A DNA stretch of 64,000 nt from Virgibacillus phasianinus (GTDB taxonomy: Bacteria; Bacillota; Bacilli; Bacillales; Amphibacillaceae), in contig NZ_CP022315.1 in NCBI RefSeq assembly GCF_002216775.1, positions 4,007,215 to 4,071,214 of the forward strand, read 5' to 3'. Within the stretch, counting starts at the first letter, position 1. Each line of letters opens with the position of its first letter. Under the pieces are notes generated by a model. The model saw only the letters and a program-made list of their open reading frames with translations, ran no database searches and was not told the DNA's origin. Positions 34,420 through 44,051 of the stretch are shown piece by piece. The translations under genes were made by a program, and so were the position numbers.

Positions 34420-35997
34420 ATGAAGAATACGGAGCAAACATCAAACGACACAATTGAATTTTACATAGAGCGCAACGAAAAGCTTGAGATGGAAAAGGAA
34501 GAGCTGGAGGCAAAAATAAAATGGTATGAGGAGCAGTTTCGTCTAAGCCAGCAACGTCAATTCGGTTCATCCAGTGAGAAAACCAATCCAGATCAACTCT
34601 CCCTTTTCAACGAAGCTGAGGCTTCAGCTGACTCAACAGTTGAAGAACCGACTATTGAAATCATTACATATAAACGAAAGAAACAGCGTGGCCAACGTGA
34701 TGGAAAGCTTGAAAACCTGCCTTCGGAAACGATTGAATATCGTTTACCAACTGGGGAACAGGCTTGTTCGTGTTGCGGTGGTGAACTGCATGAAATGAGT
34801 ACCGAAGTACGCAGGGAGATAGAAATTATCCCTGCACAAGCAAAAGTAAAGAAGCATGTTCGCTATGTTTATAGTTGCCGTCACTGTGAACGCAATGAAA
34901 TTGAGACACCGATTGTAACAGCAATTGCACCTGCGCCTGTTTATCCGGGGAGCTTGGCTTCCCCGTCAGCTATGGCTTATACGATGACGCAAAAATATGT
35001 AGAAAGCATGCCGTTATACCGGCAAGAGAAACATTTAGAACGTTTCGGACTGTCTATCTCACGTCAGACTCTAGCAAATTGGATTGTATACGGCGCAAAT
35101 ACTTGGCTTAATCTCATTTACGATGAAATGTATGTACATCTCTTGAGACAGGATATTGTTCATGCGGACGAAACGACCTTGCAGGTTCTTTCCGAACCAG
35201 AGCGCCCTGCCACTTCAACTTCCTACATATGGATGTATCGTACAGGAAGAGAAGGTCCACCAATTATCATGTATGACTATCAGCAAACCCGTGCTAGCAA
35301 ACACCCGAGGCGTTTTCTAGAAAACTTCCATGGATATTTGCATGTGGATGGGTATGCTGGATACAACGGAATTGCCGATGTAACCTTGGTTGGCTGCTGG
35401 GCGCACGCACGTCGCAAATTTACAGAAGCCTTAAAGGCGCTCCCTGAATCCGCGAGTACTTCTGCCGTTAAAGGCAAGGAAGGCTTGGCATTTTGTAACC
35501 AACTTTTTCAAATTGAACGTGATCTAAAGGACGTCAGTCCTGTAGAACGTTATGAGCAAAGATTAGAACGTAGCCAGCCAGTGCTGGAGGCTTTTTCAGC
35601 ATGGCTTCGTGAACAAACACCACGTGTTCTGCCAAAAAGTGCACTTGGTCAAGCAATCAAATATTGTCGTAACCAATGGGATCGTTTGGGGTCATTTATG
35701 AAGGACGGCCGTTTGGAAATAGATAATAACCGTGGAGAACGCTCTATCAAGCCTTTCGTAATCGGCCGCAAAAACTGGCTTTTTAGCAATACCGCAAAAG
35801 GAGCTAAGTCTAGTGCGATAATATATAGCGTTGTCGAGACAGCCAAGGAAAATGGATTAAATCCATTTAACTATCTCAGCTATCTGTTCGAGACACTTCC
35901 CAATGTTGATACGACAGATAAAAATAACTTGGTTCAGTTGCTGCCATGGTCACCAACAATTCCAATGGAATGTCGCGTTCCAAATAAATCTAAATAA
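34420..35997 (+). CDS. tnpC: IS66 transposase TnpC (copy 2)
   Basis: Protein identical to that at 31899-33476 (525 residues, DDE motif complete). The identity over the whole reading frame shows a recent duplication. Confidence 0.93.
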   Translation: MKNTEQTSNDTIEFYIERNEKLEMEKEELEAKIKWYEEQFRLSQQRQFGSSSEKTNPDQLSLFNEAEASADSTVEEPTIEIITYKRKKQRGQRDGKLENLPSETIEYRLPTGEQACSCCGGELHEMSTEVRREIEIIPAQAKVKKHVRYVYSCRHCERNEIETPIVTAIAPAPVYPGSLASPSAMAYTMTQKYVESMPLYRQEKHLERFGLSISRQTLANWIVYGANTWLNLIYDEMYVHLLRQDIVHADETTLQVLSEPERPATSTSYIWMYRTGREGPPIIMYDYQQTRASKHPRRFLENFHGYLHVDGYAGYNGIADVTLVGCWAHARRKFTEALKALPESASTSAVKGKEGLAFCNQLFQIERDLKDVSPVERYEQRLERSQPVLEAFSAWLREQTPRVLPKSALGQAIKYCRNQWDRLGSFMKDGRLEIDNNRGERSIKPFVIGRKNWLFSNTAKGAKSSAIIYSVVETAKENGLNPFNYLSYLFETLPNVDTTDKNNLVQLLPWSPTIPMECRVPNKSK

Positions 35998-36049
35998 ATC
36001 ATATACAAAATCCCCATCTGATAACAGGTGGGGATTATTTGACGCTTAC

Positions 36050-36194
36050 GTTGATACGACAGATAAAAATAACTTGGTTCAGTTGCTGCCATGGTCACCA
36101 ACAATTCCAATGGAATGTCGCGTTCCAAATAAATCTAAATAAATCATATACAAAATCCCCATCTGATAACAGGTGGGGATTATTTGACGCTTAC
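36050..36194 (+). mobile_element. 145-bp 3' end fragment of IS66 (third partial copy)
   Basis: Repeats the terminal 145 bases of IS66 (end of tnpC and right inverted repeat), ending in TATTTGACGCTTAC. It directly follows the right end of copy 2 and is followed by AAATATGG and host sequence. Confidence 0.92.
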
Positions 36195-36218
36195 AAATAT
36201 GGAATCAATCTCATTCAT
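36195..36218 (-). pseudogene. McrB-like gene, 5' fragment (first 8 codons)
   Basis: Minus strand from ATG 36218 reads MNEIDSIF up to the IS66 insertion; the next codon in the other fragment (31059 downwards) continues NVFDRDDFIYRLERP without a frame break once one AAATATGG is counted. GGGG about 10 bases upstream is a modest ribosome site. The gene began about 68 bases after the methyltransferase stop. Confidence 0.75.
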
Positions 36219-36270
36219 ATAAATCAATCCCCGTATATTATGTTTACTATTTATAAATCTCCTCCATTTT

Positions 36271-36303
36271 AAAAAGTATCTATGGATCATCCAATAGATA
36301 CTT
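36271..36303 (-). terminator. Intrinsic terminator after the 5mC methyltransferase
   Basis: AAGTATCTAT and ATAGATACTT (36274-36283, 36294-36303) form a perfect 10-bp stem that includes the methyltransferase stop; on the minus strand it ends in five T residues. It separates the DISARM-type genes from the McrB-like gene, so read-through or a separate promoter was needed for the latter. Confidence 0.7.
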
Positions 36304-37738
36304 CTGAGTTTATGGCTGAAGACTTTTCATAAAGATGTATTAATGACCTACCAATAGATTGTGCAAGTTTAGGAGGAACCGCATTACCAATTTGACGGTA
36401 CTGATCATTTCTTCCACCACAGAAAATATAGTCTTCTGGAAATGATTGTAACAATTGCGCCTCATAAGGTGTAAGTGTTCTTGGCTGCTCTGGGTGAATA
36501 AATTTAAGTCCGTCTTTTTCCATATGGGCTAATATTGTGTTTGATGGCTTTCCCCAACTGTGTTTTACATAGGTATCTTTATGTTTACTTTTGTTATATG
36601 GATAGAGCGAATCCAAAAATTCATTGTAATCATCTGATGCCCGATTCATAAAACGTGCAGAATTGCTTCCCTGTTTTGTTTTAATAAAAATTATAATATC
36701 TCTGAAGTTGTGTTCACGTGATTGATGATTCTTCAGATGGAAACTATCTTCAAATTCATTAATCCCGTATTCTAAAATTAATTCATTATATAAGGCTATA
36801 AACTTCTTCAAATTATAAATCTTATAACTTCGTTTTCCCTTTATATATTCAGATTCTTCTTTCAATCTCTTATACAGTTGTTCTAACCCTTGCAGTTTTT
36901 TGGTTTCGGCTTCTTTTATAGCAAGAATTTCTAAACTTTCTATAAAAAACGACAAACTCTTCCTATAGTTTTTTCTGATTACGTCAATATTCTTCAGATT
37001 ATCCAATCTTGAAACTGAAATCCTAGGTAATCTAACAGGAAGGTGGGCAATTGAATGCTTTACTGTTAAAAATGATGGTTTATCAAAAAATCCATTTGTT
37101 GGTTCAAGCCTAGGGTTTTCACACCCTAAACGGTTTGCAATAATAATTATTCTTCTTCTATGTTGAGGAACCCCGTATTCGGCTGCATTAAGTACTTGAA
37201 AACGGTCAGATATGCTATTTTCTATATTTGTGGTATATCCTTTAGATTCCAGTTCATCACATATAAGCTCAATTACTTGAACTTGCTTGTTATTCAACCC
37301 CTGTGTAGCATCAACTTTCTTTGATAGCATACCTTCCACATTTTCAAACACAACAAATGTTGGTTTAATATAATCTACTATTTCGAAAAAGTGCTTATAC
37401 AGGGTATTACGTGAGTCATTTTTTAGCTTCTCGCGCATTTCTGCGGTTCCGGACCTAGCGGGCCCAGCTAAAGAGAATGTTTGGCATGGTGGTCCACCAA
37501 TCACAACGTCTACATCACTACAAGTTTTATAAATTTTTTCTTTAGTAGAGGTACAGGTAATATCACCTTGTATTACCCTTTCTTCTCCTAAATGTCCCCG
37601 CAAGGTATCAGAAGCGGCTTGATCTAGCTCTACTGCCTTTACAATTTCAAATTCAACATTAATATTTTTCGATTGCAAAAAACCCGTTGAGAACCCCCCA
37701 CCACCAGCAAATAAATCAAGTACTTTTAATGTTTTCAT
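36287..37738 (-). CDS. drmMII: DNA (cytosine-5) methyltransferase, DISARM drmMII type (483 aa)
   Basis: Methylates cytosine at C5 in a specific DNA sequence, marking self. Motif I is LDLFAGGGGFSTGF at the N-terminus, motif IV GGPPCQTFS with catalytic Cys85, motif VI FENVEGM, motif VIII QHRRRIIIIA, and motif X QIGNAVPP at the C-terminus; a 130-residue variable region between VIII and IX should recognise the target, which is not predictable. AAAGGAAG with a 6-base spacer sets the start at ATG 37738. It follows drmC by 95 bases, in the order known for class 2 DISARM (drmA, drmB, drmC, drmMII). The symbol is by context. Confidence 0.88.
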   Translation of the reverse strand: MKTLKVLDLFAGGGGFSTGFLQSKNINVEFEIVKAVELDQAASDTLRGHLGEERVIQGDITCTSTKEKIYKTCSDVDVVIGGPPCQTFSLAGPARSGTAEMREKLKNDSRNTLYKHFFEIVDYIKPTFVVFENVEGMLSKKVDATQGLNNKQVQVIELICDELESKGYTTNIENSISDRFQVLNAAEYGVPQHRRRIIIIANRLGCENPRLEPTNGFFDKPSFLTVKHSIAHLPVRLPRISVSRLDNLKNIDVIRKNYRKSLSFFIESLEILAIKEAETKKLQGLEQLYKRLKEESEYIKGKRSYKIYNLKKFIALYNELILEYGINEFEDSFHLKNHQSREHNFRDIIIFIKTKQGSNSARFMNRASDDYNEFLDSLYPYNKSKHKDTYVKHSWGKPSNTILAHMEKDGLKFIHPEQPRTLTPYEAQLLQSFPEDYIFCGGRNDQYRQIGNAVPPKLAQSIGRSLIHLYEKSSAINSEVSIG

Positions 37739-37833
37739 GGTTTTCTTCCTTTTAAAAGTGCTATTTTTCACCCAATATTATTCTATCTTTTTAAGTTAGA
37801 CAAAACAATAGATCTAAATTTTCTGCATTACAT

Positions 37834-38613
37834 CTAATAAATTTTTTTCATTTGATTATTTCTAAGTAATGATTGATATTGTTTCCATATATCCCGAGTT
37901 ACTTGATGGTTTTCAATAACAACACCAGTTTCTATATTCTTCATAAATCCATGAAAAGAAAAGTTTGCTGAAGTTAATAACATTTTCGTCTGATCAATGA
38001 TGATTAGCTTTGCGTGCAAACTCGTATAATCAGAAGCACTACTTCCAACCCAACTATAAATATTTAACAAATATGGTTCTTTATTCCAATTATTCATAAT
38101 CTCATTAAAGTTTCGTTCTTCCGTGTTAACAATTAAATTTATTCTACATTTTCTATCAGCGGCATTCTCAATACTTCTAAGAAGTTCACGCATCGCATCA
38201 TCTCTAAATGAGAAATTATATCCGACTATAAAAATTTCTTCATTTGCTGAATCAATTAATTGTTTCACAGTATCATAGGTATTATATTGGACCAAATTCC
38301 TTTCAAAGTTAGGTCCCGTCCACACAAATGATATTCTGGGCTGAGAACTAATTTGATATTTTGCCATCTTCTCAGCTACTTGCAAAGCATTTATTAAATC
38401 AGATGACTTAAATTCACAAGTGTACGCTTCTTCAAATATCTCAAAAATAAAGTATTCCAGATCGAAAGGAAAGTTTAACTTAGATTGAAGGTGACCATAC
38501 CCATTTTTAATTTCATTACACCCCAATACTTCTATTAGCTTACCAAGCAAATGATCGGCATAATTGTTGGTGCAAACAGATACAAAGTGTACAATATTAT
38601 CCTGTAGTCTACA
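37834..38613 (-). CDS. drmC: DrmC-like phospholipase D-domain protein (259 aa)
   Basis: PLD-superfamily protein of the DISARM system. One HKD motif is visible near the C-terminus as LHAKLIIIDQTKMLLTSANFS (His, Lys, Asp, then the S-A-N; cut here as LHAKLIIID and LLTSANFS); a single motif means it should dimerise to act. It may cleave DNA, but DrmC is reported to be dispensable for protection in a tested DISARM. ATG 38613 overlaps the drmB stop. Upstream ATGs lie inside drmB. Confidence 0.82.
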   Translation of the reverse strand, partial: CRLQDNIVHFVSVCTNNYADHLLGKLIEVLGCNEIKNGYGHLQSKLNFPFDLEYFIFEIFEEAYTCEFKSSDLINALQVAEKMAKYQISSQPRISFVWTGPNFERNLVQYNTYDTVKQLIDSANEEIFIVGYNFSFRDDAMRELLRSIENAADRKCRINLIVNTEERNFNEIMNNWNKEPYLLNIYSWVGSSASDYTSLHAKLIIIDQTKMLLTSANFSFHGFMKNIETGVVIENHQVTRDIWKQYQSLLRNNQMKKIY

Positions 38614-40420
38614 CATTATTAAAAAATTCCCTTTGATAATTAGCAACTGTTTCTACCAACAAAGACCGATCCAAATAACGGTTTGAATTTTCACAAGAAG
38701 TTTCCGCAATTAGTACACAACTATGACACGCGGCGCCGTTAACATCTATAAGTTTTTCCGCATCGTGTTCGGCACATTGTGGATCCCCGGAACAGTACCT
38801 TGCTGCCGCCAAAGCTCTTGCCATTATAGACTCGAATTGATCTTCATTTCCTAATTCCACTAACCCACCTAAACTTCCTTCCGAATCAACTGTAGAAGTA
38901 TAAATTAGTATACCAGACATTTCATTTTTTGCATCGGAGTATATTCTTTCTTTTAAAGCCGACGATGAATATCCCGAATGTAAAGTTAGTTCCCTGATTA
39001 AAACGTGGGAAAGGGTGTGCAGCAGAACATAGCGCAAGCCTTCAAATGGGGGTATTGCATCATCAGGCAAATCACGTTCTTGGTACATTTTTTTATGTGC
39101 ACTTTCCATAGACTTTTCGTAACCCCTAAACTTATTTTCCCATTTATTTAATTTATCATTGTTAATGGTTAAGAAAATCCCTTCTCCATATGTTTCTACA
39201 CCTGGTAACCAGTTGGGTTTGTTTTCGGAACTTAATGGGGCCAACTCTACTTGATCACTAGAACCACCATCTTCTCCTTCAGATTCTCTTGAAAGTCTCG
39301 ACGTCACATCCGGTGATGGATGAATCCGTGTAAATCCTTTCAAAACCATAACTTCTTTTAAACGTTTCACCTTAATTAAATTGGAAATAAAACCCCTATA
39401 CCTGCGAGGTACATTTGCTTTTTCTACTTCAAATTCAATACCATCATAATTATACTGTTCGGTAAGAAGGGCATTGTACTCTGGTATTTTCAAATCATCA
39501 TCTTCCTTATTTTTATTACCATTTTTTATTTGCTGTACAATACTCCAAACTTTATCCAAACCAATCCGATTTATATCTGGCTTCCGTTTAAAATATTTAT
39601 CGAAAAAGCTTCTATCACTAAATAATTCATCATCATCCAAATCAACATTATTTCTAACAAATTCCTCTAAATTTTCTTCTGGTTTAGACGGGATTACAAG
39701 TGAGCTTTCCAAAGAAGAAAAATAAATATTTGACGCACCTCTTAACAGTAGTTTTCGTTCCTCTTCACAACCTTGTACTTTATCCCTTAGCCAAGGTCTA
39801 TTACCAGAACAGTTTCCTAGGATTCGATTATTAGACATCGCTTCACTAATAGGCCTTTCCTTATCACATGTTTTGCAGCGGACTACAAGATCTTTTAATG
39901 ATCCCGTGGCTCCTTCATCTTCCAAATATAATTTGCACTTTTTTGCTTCATATTTTTGTCCTCTGTGAACATAAAATTCCCAAGGAAAGTCATCTATATG
40001 TCCCTTTTTACATGCTGTTATAAAACGTACAGGATGTGTTTTGACTTTGGGACAGGGTCCATTTTCGTTATCAGGGTTTTTACAGTAAAGAACTCCATCT
40101 TCTTCAAAAAAGTCTCGGCCATTCCTTTTTCCTAATTTCCTACATTTTGGGCAAACGTGGTACTCCGGAAAACGATAAGCAGGTATTGTTCCATAATCTG
40201 ATCCAGAATTCGCATTTATAGGTATTGATTTTATTTGCTTAATCCTTAATTTTTTCATAATCCTCGGTTCATCAATACTTTTTGATTTAGATACATCTAA
40301 ATCGTCCCACTTGTCAATACCACCCATTATTACTGAGTAGTCAGGTAGATCAACTATAGAGCCTGGTCCAAATGTAGTAATAAATTGACTTGGTCTTAAC
40401 TCACCGACTTTGTTTCCCAT
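38609..40420 (-). CDS. drmB: DrmB, DUF1998-containing DISARM protein (603 aa)
   Basis: Core DISARM protein that forms a complex with DrmA on DNA. The start GELRPSQFITTFGPGSIVDL is the diagnostic N-terminal segment of the family. Cysteine clusters (HVCPKCRKLGK, CKNPDNENGPCP, CKTCDKER) are zinc sites, and the C-terminal DUF1998 holds LHTLSHVLIRELTLHSGYSS and CHSCVLIAETSCENSNRYLD (four Cys). Start ATG 40420 follows GGAAGGG; a TTG at 40429 sits in that site. Five bases separate it from the drmA stop: one operon. Confidence 0.9.
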   Translation of the reverse strand: MGNKVGELRPSQFITTFGPGSIVDLPDYSVIMGGIDKWDDLDVSKSKSIDEPRIMKKLRIKQIKSIPINANSGSDYGTIPAYRFPEYHVCPKCRKLGKRNGRDFFEEDGVLYCKNPDNENGPCPKVKTHPVRFITACKKGHIDDFPWEFYVHRGQKYEAKKCKLYLEDEGATGSLKDLVVRCKTCDKERPISEAMSNNRILGNCSGNRPWLRDKVQGCEEERKLLLRGASNIYFSSLESSLVIPSKPEENLEEFVRNNVDLDDDELFSDRSFFDKYFKRKPDINRIGLDKVWSIVQQIKNGNKNKEDDDLKIPEYNALLTEQYNYDGIEFEVEKANVPRRYRGFISNLIKVKRLKEVMVLKGFTRIHPSPDVTSRLSRESEGEDGGSSDQVELAPLSSENKPNWLPGVETYGEGIFLTINNDKLNKWENKFRGYEKSMESAHKKMYQERDLPDDAIPPFEGLRYVLLHTLSHVLIRELTLHSGYSSSALKERIYSDAKNEMSGILIYTSTVDSEGSLGGLVELGNEDQFESIMARALAAARYCSGDPQCAEHDAEKLIDVNGAACHSCVLIAETSCENSNRYLDRSLLVETVANYQREFFNNV

Positions 40421-40425
40421 AATAT

Positions 40426-43400
40426 TCAATCCCTTCCAATGTATATACCTGCCGTTGTTTCTACGTCTCTCATGGAATTAGGTGTTTTAAAGGTACCTTC
40501 TGTTTCAGCTTTACCTATGTGATATAACAGATTCGATTCGCTTTTTGCATTCGGTTTGTAATAGTTTAACCTGCTTCTATTTGCATCGTCTTCCCATTCT
40601 TCGATTAGCCCTCGCAAGTGATTTTCTATTGCATCTGTTGGCAAGTTCATCTTCTTCGCCCTATTCAAAAATATATTCATTATTTTATTTGAAATACTGT
40701 TAACCTTTTCCATATTTCCAGCACTACTATTGTTTGTAAGTCCTAATTCACCAAGTCTTAACATAGAAACAAATACAGCCGCTAGCCCTCTATCCCGAGC
40801 CCTTGAGGCAAATGGAGTAACACTGATTGGCTCTACATACCTATATAGTGCAGAGTGATAAGCAAAAAACTCTTCATAATGCGATATATCCCTTGGTCTA
40901 GCCCAATTATAAGAAGAAATTATTAGCCCAGGGTGCTTTCTACCTACCCTACTTGTAGACTGTATATACTCCGCAGTAGTTTTAGGTTGACCATTCACTA
41001 CCATTAAGCCCAATCTTGAAACGTCGACACCAACAGATATCATATTACTTGCTAACAAAACATCTACTGGCGTAAATTCACCCTTTTTATAATAAAGCTG
41101 TTCCAAACGAGATAAAAGTTCTGGAATTTTCCCAGAATCAATCCGACTGGTCAATTCTGGAACATCCCGTTCTAATTCCCTCTTCGTAAATTGATATTTG
41201 TTATTCTCGCTAAATTGTTTTTCAAGTGTATTCATTCGTGCAGGAACGTCATCTTCAATTAAACGTACAGCTCCACCCAATTCTCGTATGCTATTAAAAT
41301 ATCCTACTAATGTATAATATGGATCGAGAAACTTTGAATCATAATCTTTTTCCATTTGAGAAACACTTGCCAACATGTTGGCATAAACCCTTAATTGAGT
41401 GGTTTTCATGCTTTTGCCGGGAGCAAACACCCCAACATATAAACGTCCCGGTGTTTCGGAAACCGGTCTTTGTTGCGCAAAGAAAGAATCCGTATGAGAT
41501 AAGCCTGGACTAGGAAAAATCTGAGCCTTTCGAGTATAAAGTCCTTCTATCTGTTTTTCAGCATTCTTAATGGTGGCTGTAGAAGCGACTATTTTAGGTC
41601 CAACGTCTATTCCTTTGACTTTAATTGAAGACAGATAATCTACAGCCGTCTCATAAAGCCCTACCATAGTTCCCAAAGGACCCGAAATAAGATGAAGTTC
41701 ATCTTGGATAATTAAGTTAGGTGGAAGGATTGGCTCACTGTTTATAAGGCTTAAGCTACCAGATACATTTTTAGCATTACCCTGTTCTATACTTGATCCA
41801 CCATTTGATAGGAAGCCCCATTCTTTTACTTCACCTTTTACTTTTCCAAACAAATTTTGAATTTCGGGTTGCCATGGCATACGTGCAAATTTATCCACGG
41901 TTCCAATAACTAAATCAGGAAGTAATCGATAGATTTCTTCATCTGTTACCAAAACTGGTAATCCCTCGTTGTTTGAATTTTTTCTGTGAAAAGAGCAGTC
42001 ACTATTTGGACAGCAAATATTAATTCTTCTTTTCTTGTCTCTATACTTATATGTGCTTAAAAATAATTTCGGTTTTTTGTCATCAATTAATTTAGTACCA
42101 CACCACGGACATGAAACCAGCTGTACTGGCGTCCCTTTTGATAGGTCAACAAAGTTTTCTCTTGTTCCTTTACTAATGCCATCTGCTTTTGCACTTATTA
42201 CTTTCTTGGCGTCTTCAAATTTATTAGGTACACTACTTTGTCCAACCCAAAGTCCAATTCTAAATGTGTTTTCTCCCCATACATCAGAAGATTCTTTCCT
42301 AATTTCCTCACATGCACAAATCATTGCTGTTGCACGTTGGAATTGTTGTACTGTTAAAAGTCTTAAAGTATAGCGCATAATAACTGAGACTCCAACGTCA
42401 TTCCTATAACCATTCAGTTTTACCAACCTTCTATAGCCTAATGTAAAAGCAGCTAGACCAAGATATGCCTCAGTCTTACCACCCCCGGTTGGGAACCACA
42501 ATAAATCCGCAATCTGTCTGTCTTTTGATGTTGAATCAGCAACACCTTCAATATTTTGTAAAAAGAAAGCGATCTGAAATGGACGCCAAGTTGATTCTTC
42601 TTTTACTTCATTGTGGGAAATCCCTTTTTCAATAGCTAGAGTGTGCACACGTTGACTCGCCATTACCCTATTAGCAAAAATAAAAGATTCAAAGGCCATT
42701 TTATTTTTGTCCAATTGTTTTATCCCATTTTCCATTCTTGCAAGGGATTGCTGACACCTTTCCATATGTTGTATTGCAGTTTCCTTATATTCCGTTATTG
42801 TTCTGATCTCTCTTTTTCTTTCCTCTATCCATTTCCCATACTCATTTAGTAACGGTTGCAAGGCAACTCTAACTTGTTCAGGCGAAGTCATTGCCCCCAG
42901 TTCATCCATATCTAAAGTGCCACCTTTATCCCATTTTGGTGGTATTACCATTGGAATCTCATGTGCCGGTATAATTTCGGTTTCCAGCATGCCACATCTT
43001 TTTAATTGTTTGTCAACACCACGCCAGTTAACGGCTATACTGTGACCAACCCCATAAACAGCTTCTTCCCGATAAAGTAGTTCATTGGTTTTAGTATCAT
43101 CGTCTTGAAATCCTTTTTCATTATTTGAAAATGCGTTTCTTACCATAAATGATTTATCCGACTTGCTTTTCACAACTATTTTAGGTTGGAAAACACATTT
43201 GTGATCGATATTATGCTCATCCGTATCTTGCGTATAACGATTTACCATAAACATGCTTACTGCATAACAATTATTGTACGTTCTTACTATCCATTCTAGT
43301 CTAATTGACTTTATAGTTTCGCTTTCATTCACTATATCTAACTTGGGTATTTGTATGTATTGTTTTTCTCCAAGTCCTTTTGTTACGTTTATTTCTAGAT

Positions 43401-43770
43401 TTTTTATCCCAAAAGGTGTCCTTGACCATTCTTTTTCACTACCTTCTTCATACATACCAAAATCGACATCCACTAATAAATTTGGCATTTCCTTATCTAC
43501 CAAAAATGATAGACCTATAGCTGATGGATTCATAGCTTTTGCTAAAGGAGCAATGGATTCAATTGTTTCTTTAGCTGTATCCCTTCCTTGAATATTTTCG
43601 CTTTCATCCTCAAAAGTTGCAATGCTGGATTTCATGGGCCACAGTATTCCGGCTAGATATTTCTGAAGTGGTTTATTTTTAATTGTCTCAGATTCAGTTT
43701 CAGGACCCACCAAGTCATATCGAAGGCGGTTTAATAATTCTGACCTAACGTCCTTTGCAGAAATACTCAT
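40426..43770 (-). CDS. drmA: DrmA, DISARM SF2 helicase (1114 aa)
   Basis: ATP-driven helicase/translocase of DISARM. After a 400-residue N-terminal region come Walker A FPTGGGKTEAYLG (427-433), a zinc-binding insertion (CPWCG, CCPNSDC), LVIGTVDKFA, the motif II variant QDELHLISGPLG, SATIKNA (motif III) and STSRVGRKHPG (motif VI). Length and layout match DrmA. GAGGAG with a 6-base spacer precedes ATG 43770. First gene of the minus-strand operon drmA-drmB-drmC-drmMII; the class 2 companion drmE, usually upstream, is absent, and divergent SF1 helicases stand in its place. Confidence 0.92.
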   Translation of the reverse strand: MSISAKDVRSELLNRLRYDLVGPETESETIKNKPLQKYLAGILWPMKSSIATFEDESENIQGRDTAKETIESIAPLAKAMNPSAIGLSFLVDKEMPNLLVDVDFGMYEEGSEKEWSRTPFGIKNLEINVTKGLGEKQYIQIPKLDIVNESETIKSIRLEWIVRTYNNCYAVSMFMVNRYTQDTDEHNIDHKCVFQPKIVVKSKSDKSFMVRNAFSNNEKGFQDDDTKTNELLYREEAVYGVGHSIAVNWRGVDKQLKRCGMLETEIIPAHEIPMVIPPKWDKGGTLDMDELGAMTSPEQVRVALQPLLNEYGKWIEERKREIRTITEYKETAIQHMERCQQSLARMENGIKQLDKNKMAFESFIFANRVMASQRVHTLAIEKGISHNEVKEESTWRPFQIAFFLQNIEGVADSTSKDRQIADLLWFPTGGGKTEAYLGLAAFTLGYRRLVKLNGYRNDVGVSVIMRYTLRLLTVQQFQRATAMICACEEIRKESSDVWGENTFRIGLWVGQSSVPNKFEDAKKVISAKADGISKGTRENFVDLSKGTPVQLVSCPWCGTKLIDDKKPKLFLSTYKYRDKKRRINICCPNSDCSFHRKNSNNEGLPVLVTDEEIYRLLPDLVIGTVDKFARMPWQPEIQNLFGKVKGEVKEWGFLSNGGSSIEQGNAKNVSGSLSLINSEPILPPNLIIQDELHLISGPLGTMVGLYETAVDYLSSIKVKGIDVGPKIVASTATIKNAEKQIEGLYTRKAQIFPSPGLSHTDSFFAQQRPVSETPGRLYVGVFAPGKSMKTTQLRVYANMLASVSQMEKDYDSKFLDPYYTLVGYFNSIRELGGAVRLIEDDVPARMNTLEKQFSENNKYQFTKRELERDVPELTSRIDSGKIPELLSRLEQLYYKKGEFTPVDVLLASNMISVGVDVSRLGLMVVNGQPKTTAEYIQSTSRVGRKHPGLIISSYNWARPRDISHYEEFFAYHSALYRYVEPISVTPFASRARDRGLAAVFVSMLRLGELGLTNNSSAGNMEKVNSISNKIMNIFLNRAKKMNLPTDAIENHLRGLIEEWEDDANRSRLNYYKPNAKSESNLLYHIGKAETEGTFKTPNSMRDVETTAGIYIGRD

Positions 43771-44051
43771 AACAACACTCCTCGAAAAATATATATGAAA
43801 ATGATGATTCGATTATTTGAACTAACCAAAAATGACGGGATTTTACTTGCTAAAGTCATAACAAAGATTGATGAATTTATAGGTAGTAATGGATACCAGT
43901 ACCTACCTACTATACTTCCAAAAATAATCCTTTAAACATCAATATTTTCACAATTTAATAATAACACACTATTTATACTACTAATAGACAAATAAATTTG
44001 CTAATATAATAGTAGGATGCAAGCTATAATACCCGTAAAAGGATGTTATTG
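43771..44051. other. Divergent control region between drmA and the SF1 helicase operon
   Basis: 280 AT-rich bases hold both start regions. A TATAAT lies at 44005-44010 and another at 44025-44030 facing the helicase genes, but no well-spaced -35 is visible. A 46-codon plus-strand frame (43795-43935) looks protein-like but has no ribosome site and begins within the drmA leader. Confidence 0.4.

Larger units (their letters stand above)
33589..36049 (+). mobile_element. IS66-family insertion sequence, copy 2 (2461 bp)
   Basis: Same length, ends and gene content as copy 1 and the encoded proteins are identical. It is not flanked by an 8-bp duplication: its left neighbour is CTATTTAT and its right neighbour GTTGATAC. 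Instead 205-bp direct repeats flank it. Confidence 0.93.

Noticed and set aside
43795..43935. 46-codon plus-strand frame between drmA and the SF1 helicases
   Set aside because: Protein-like composition but no ribosome site, and it starts inside the drmA leader; kept only as a note.
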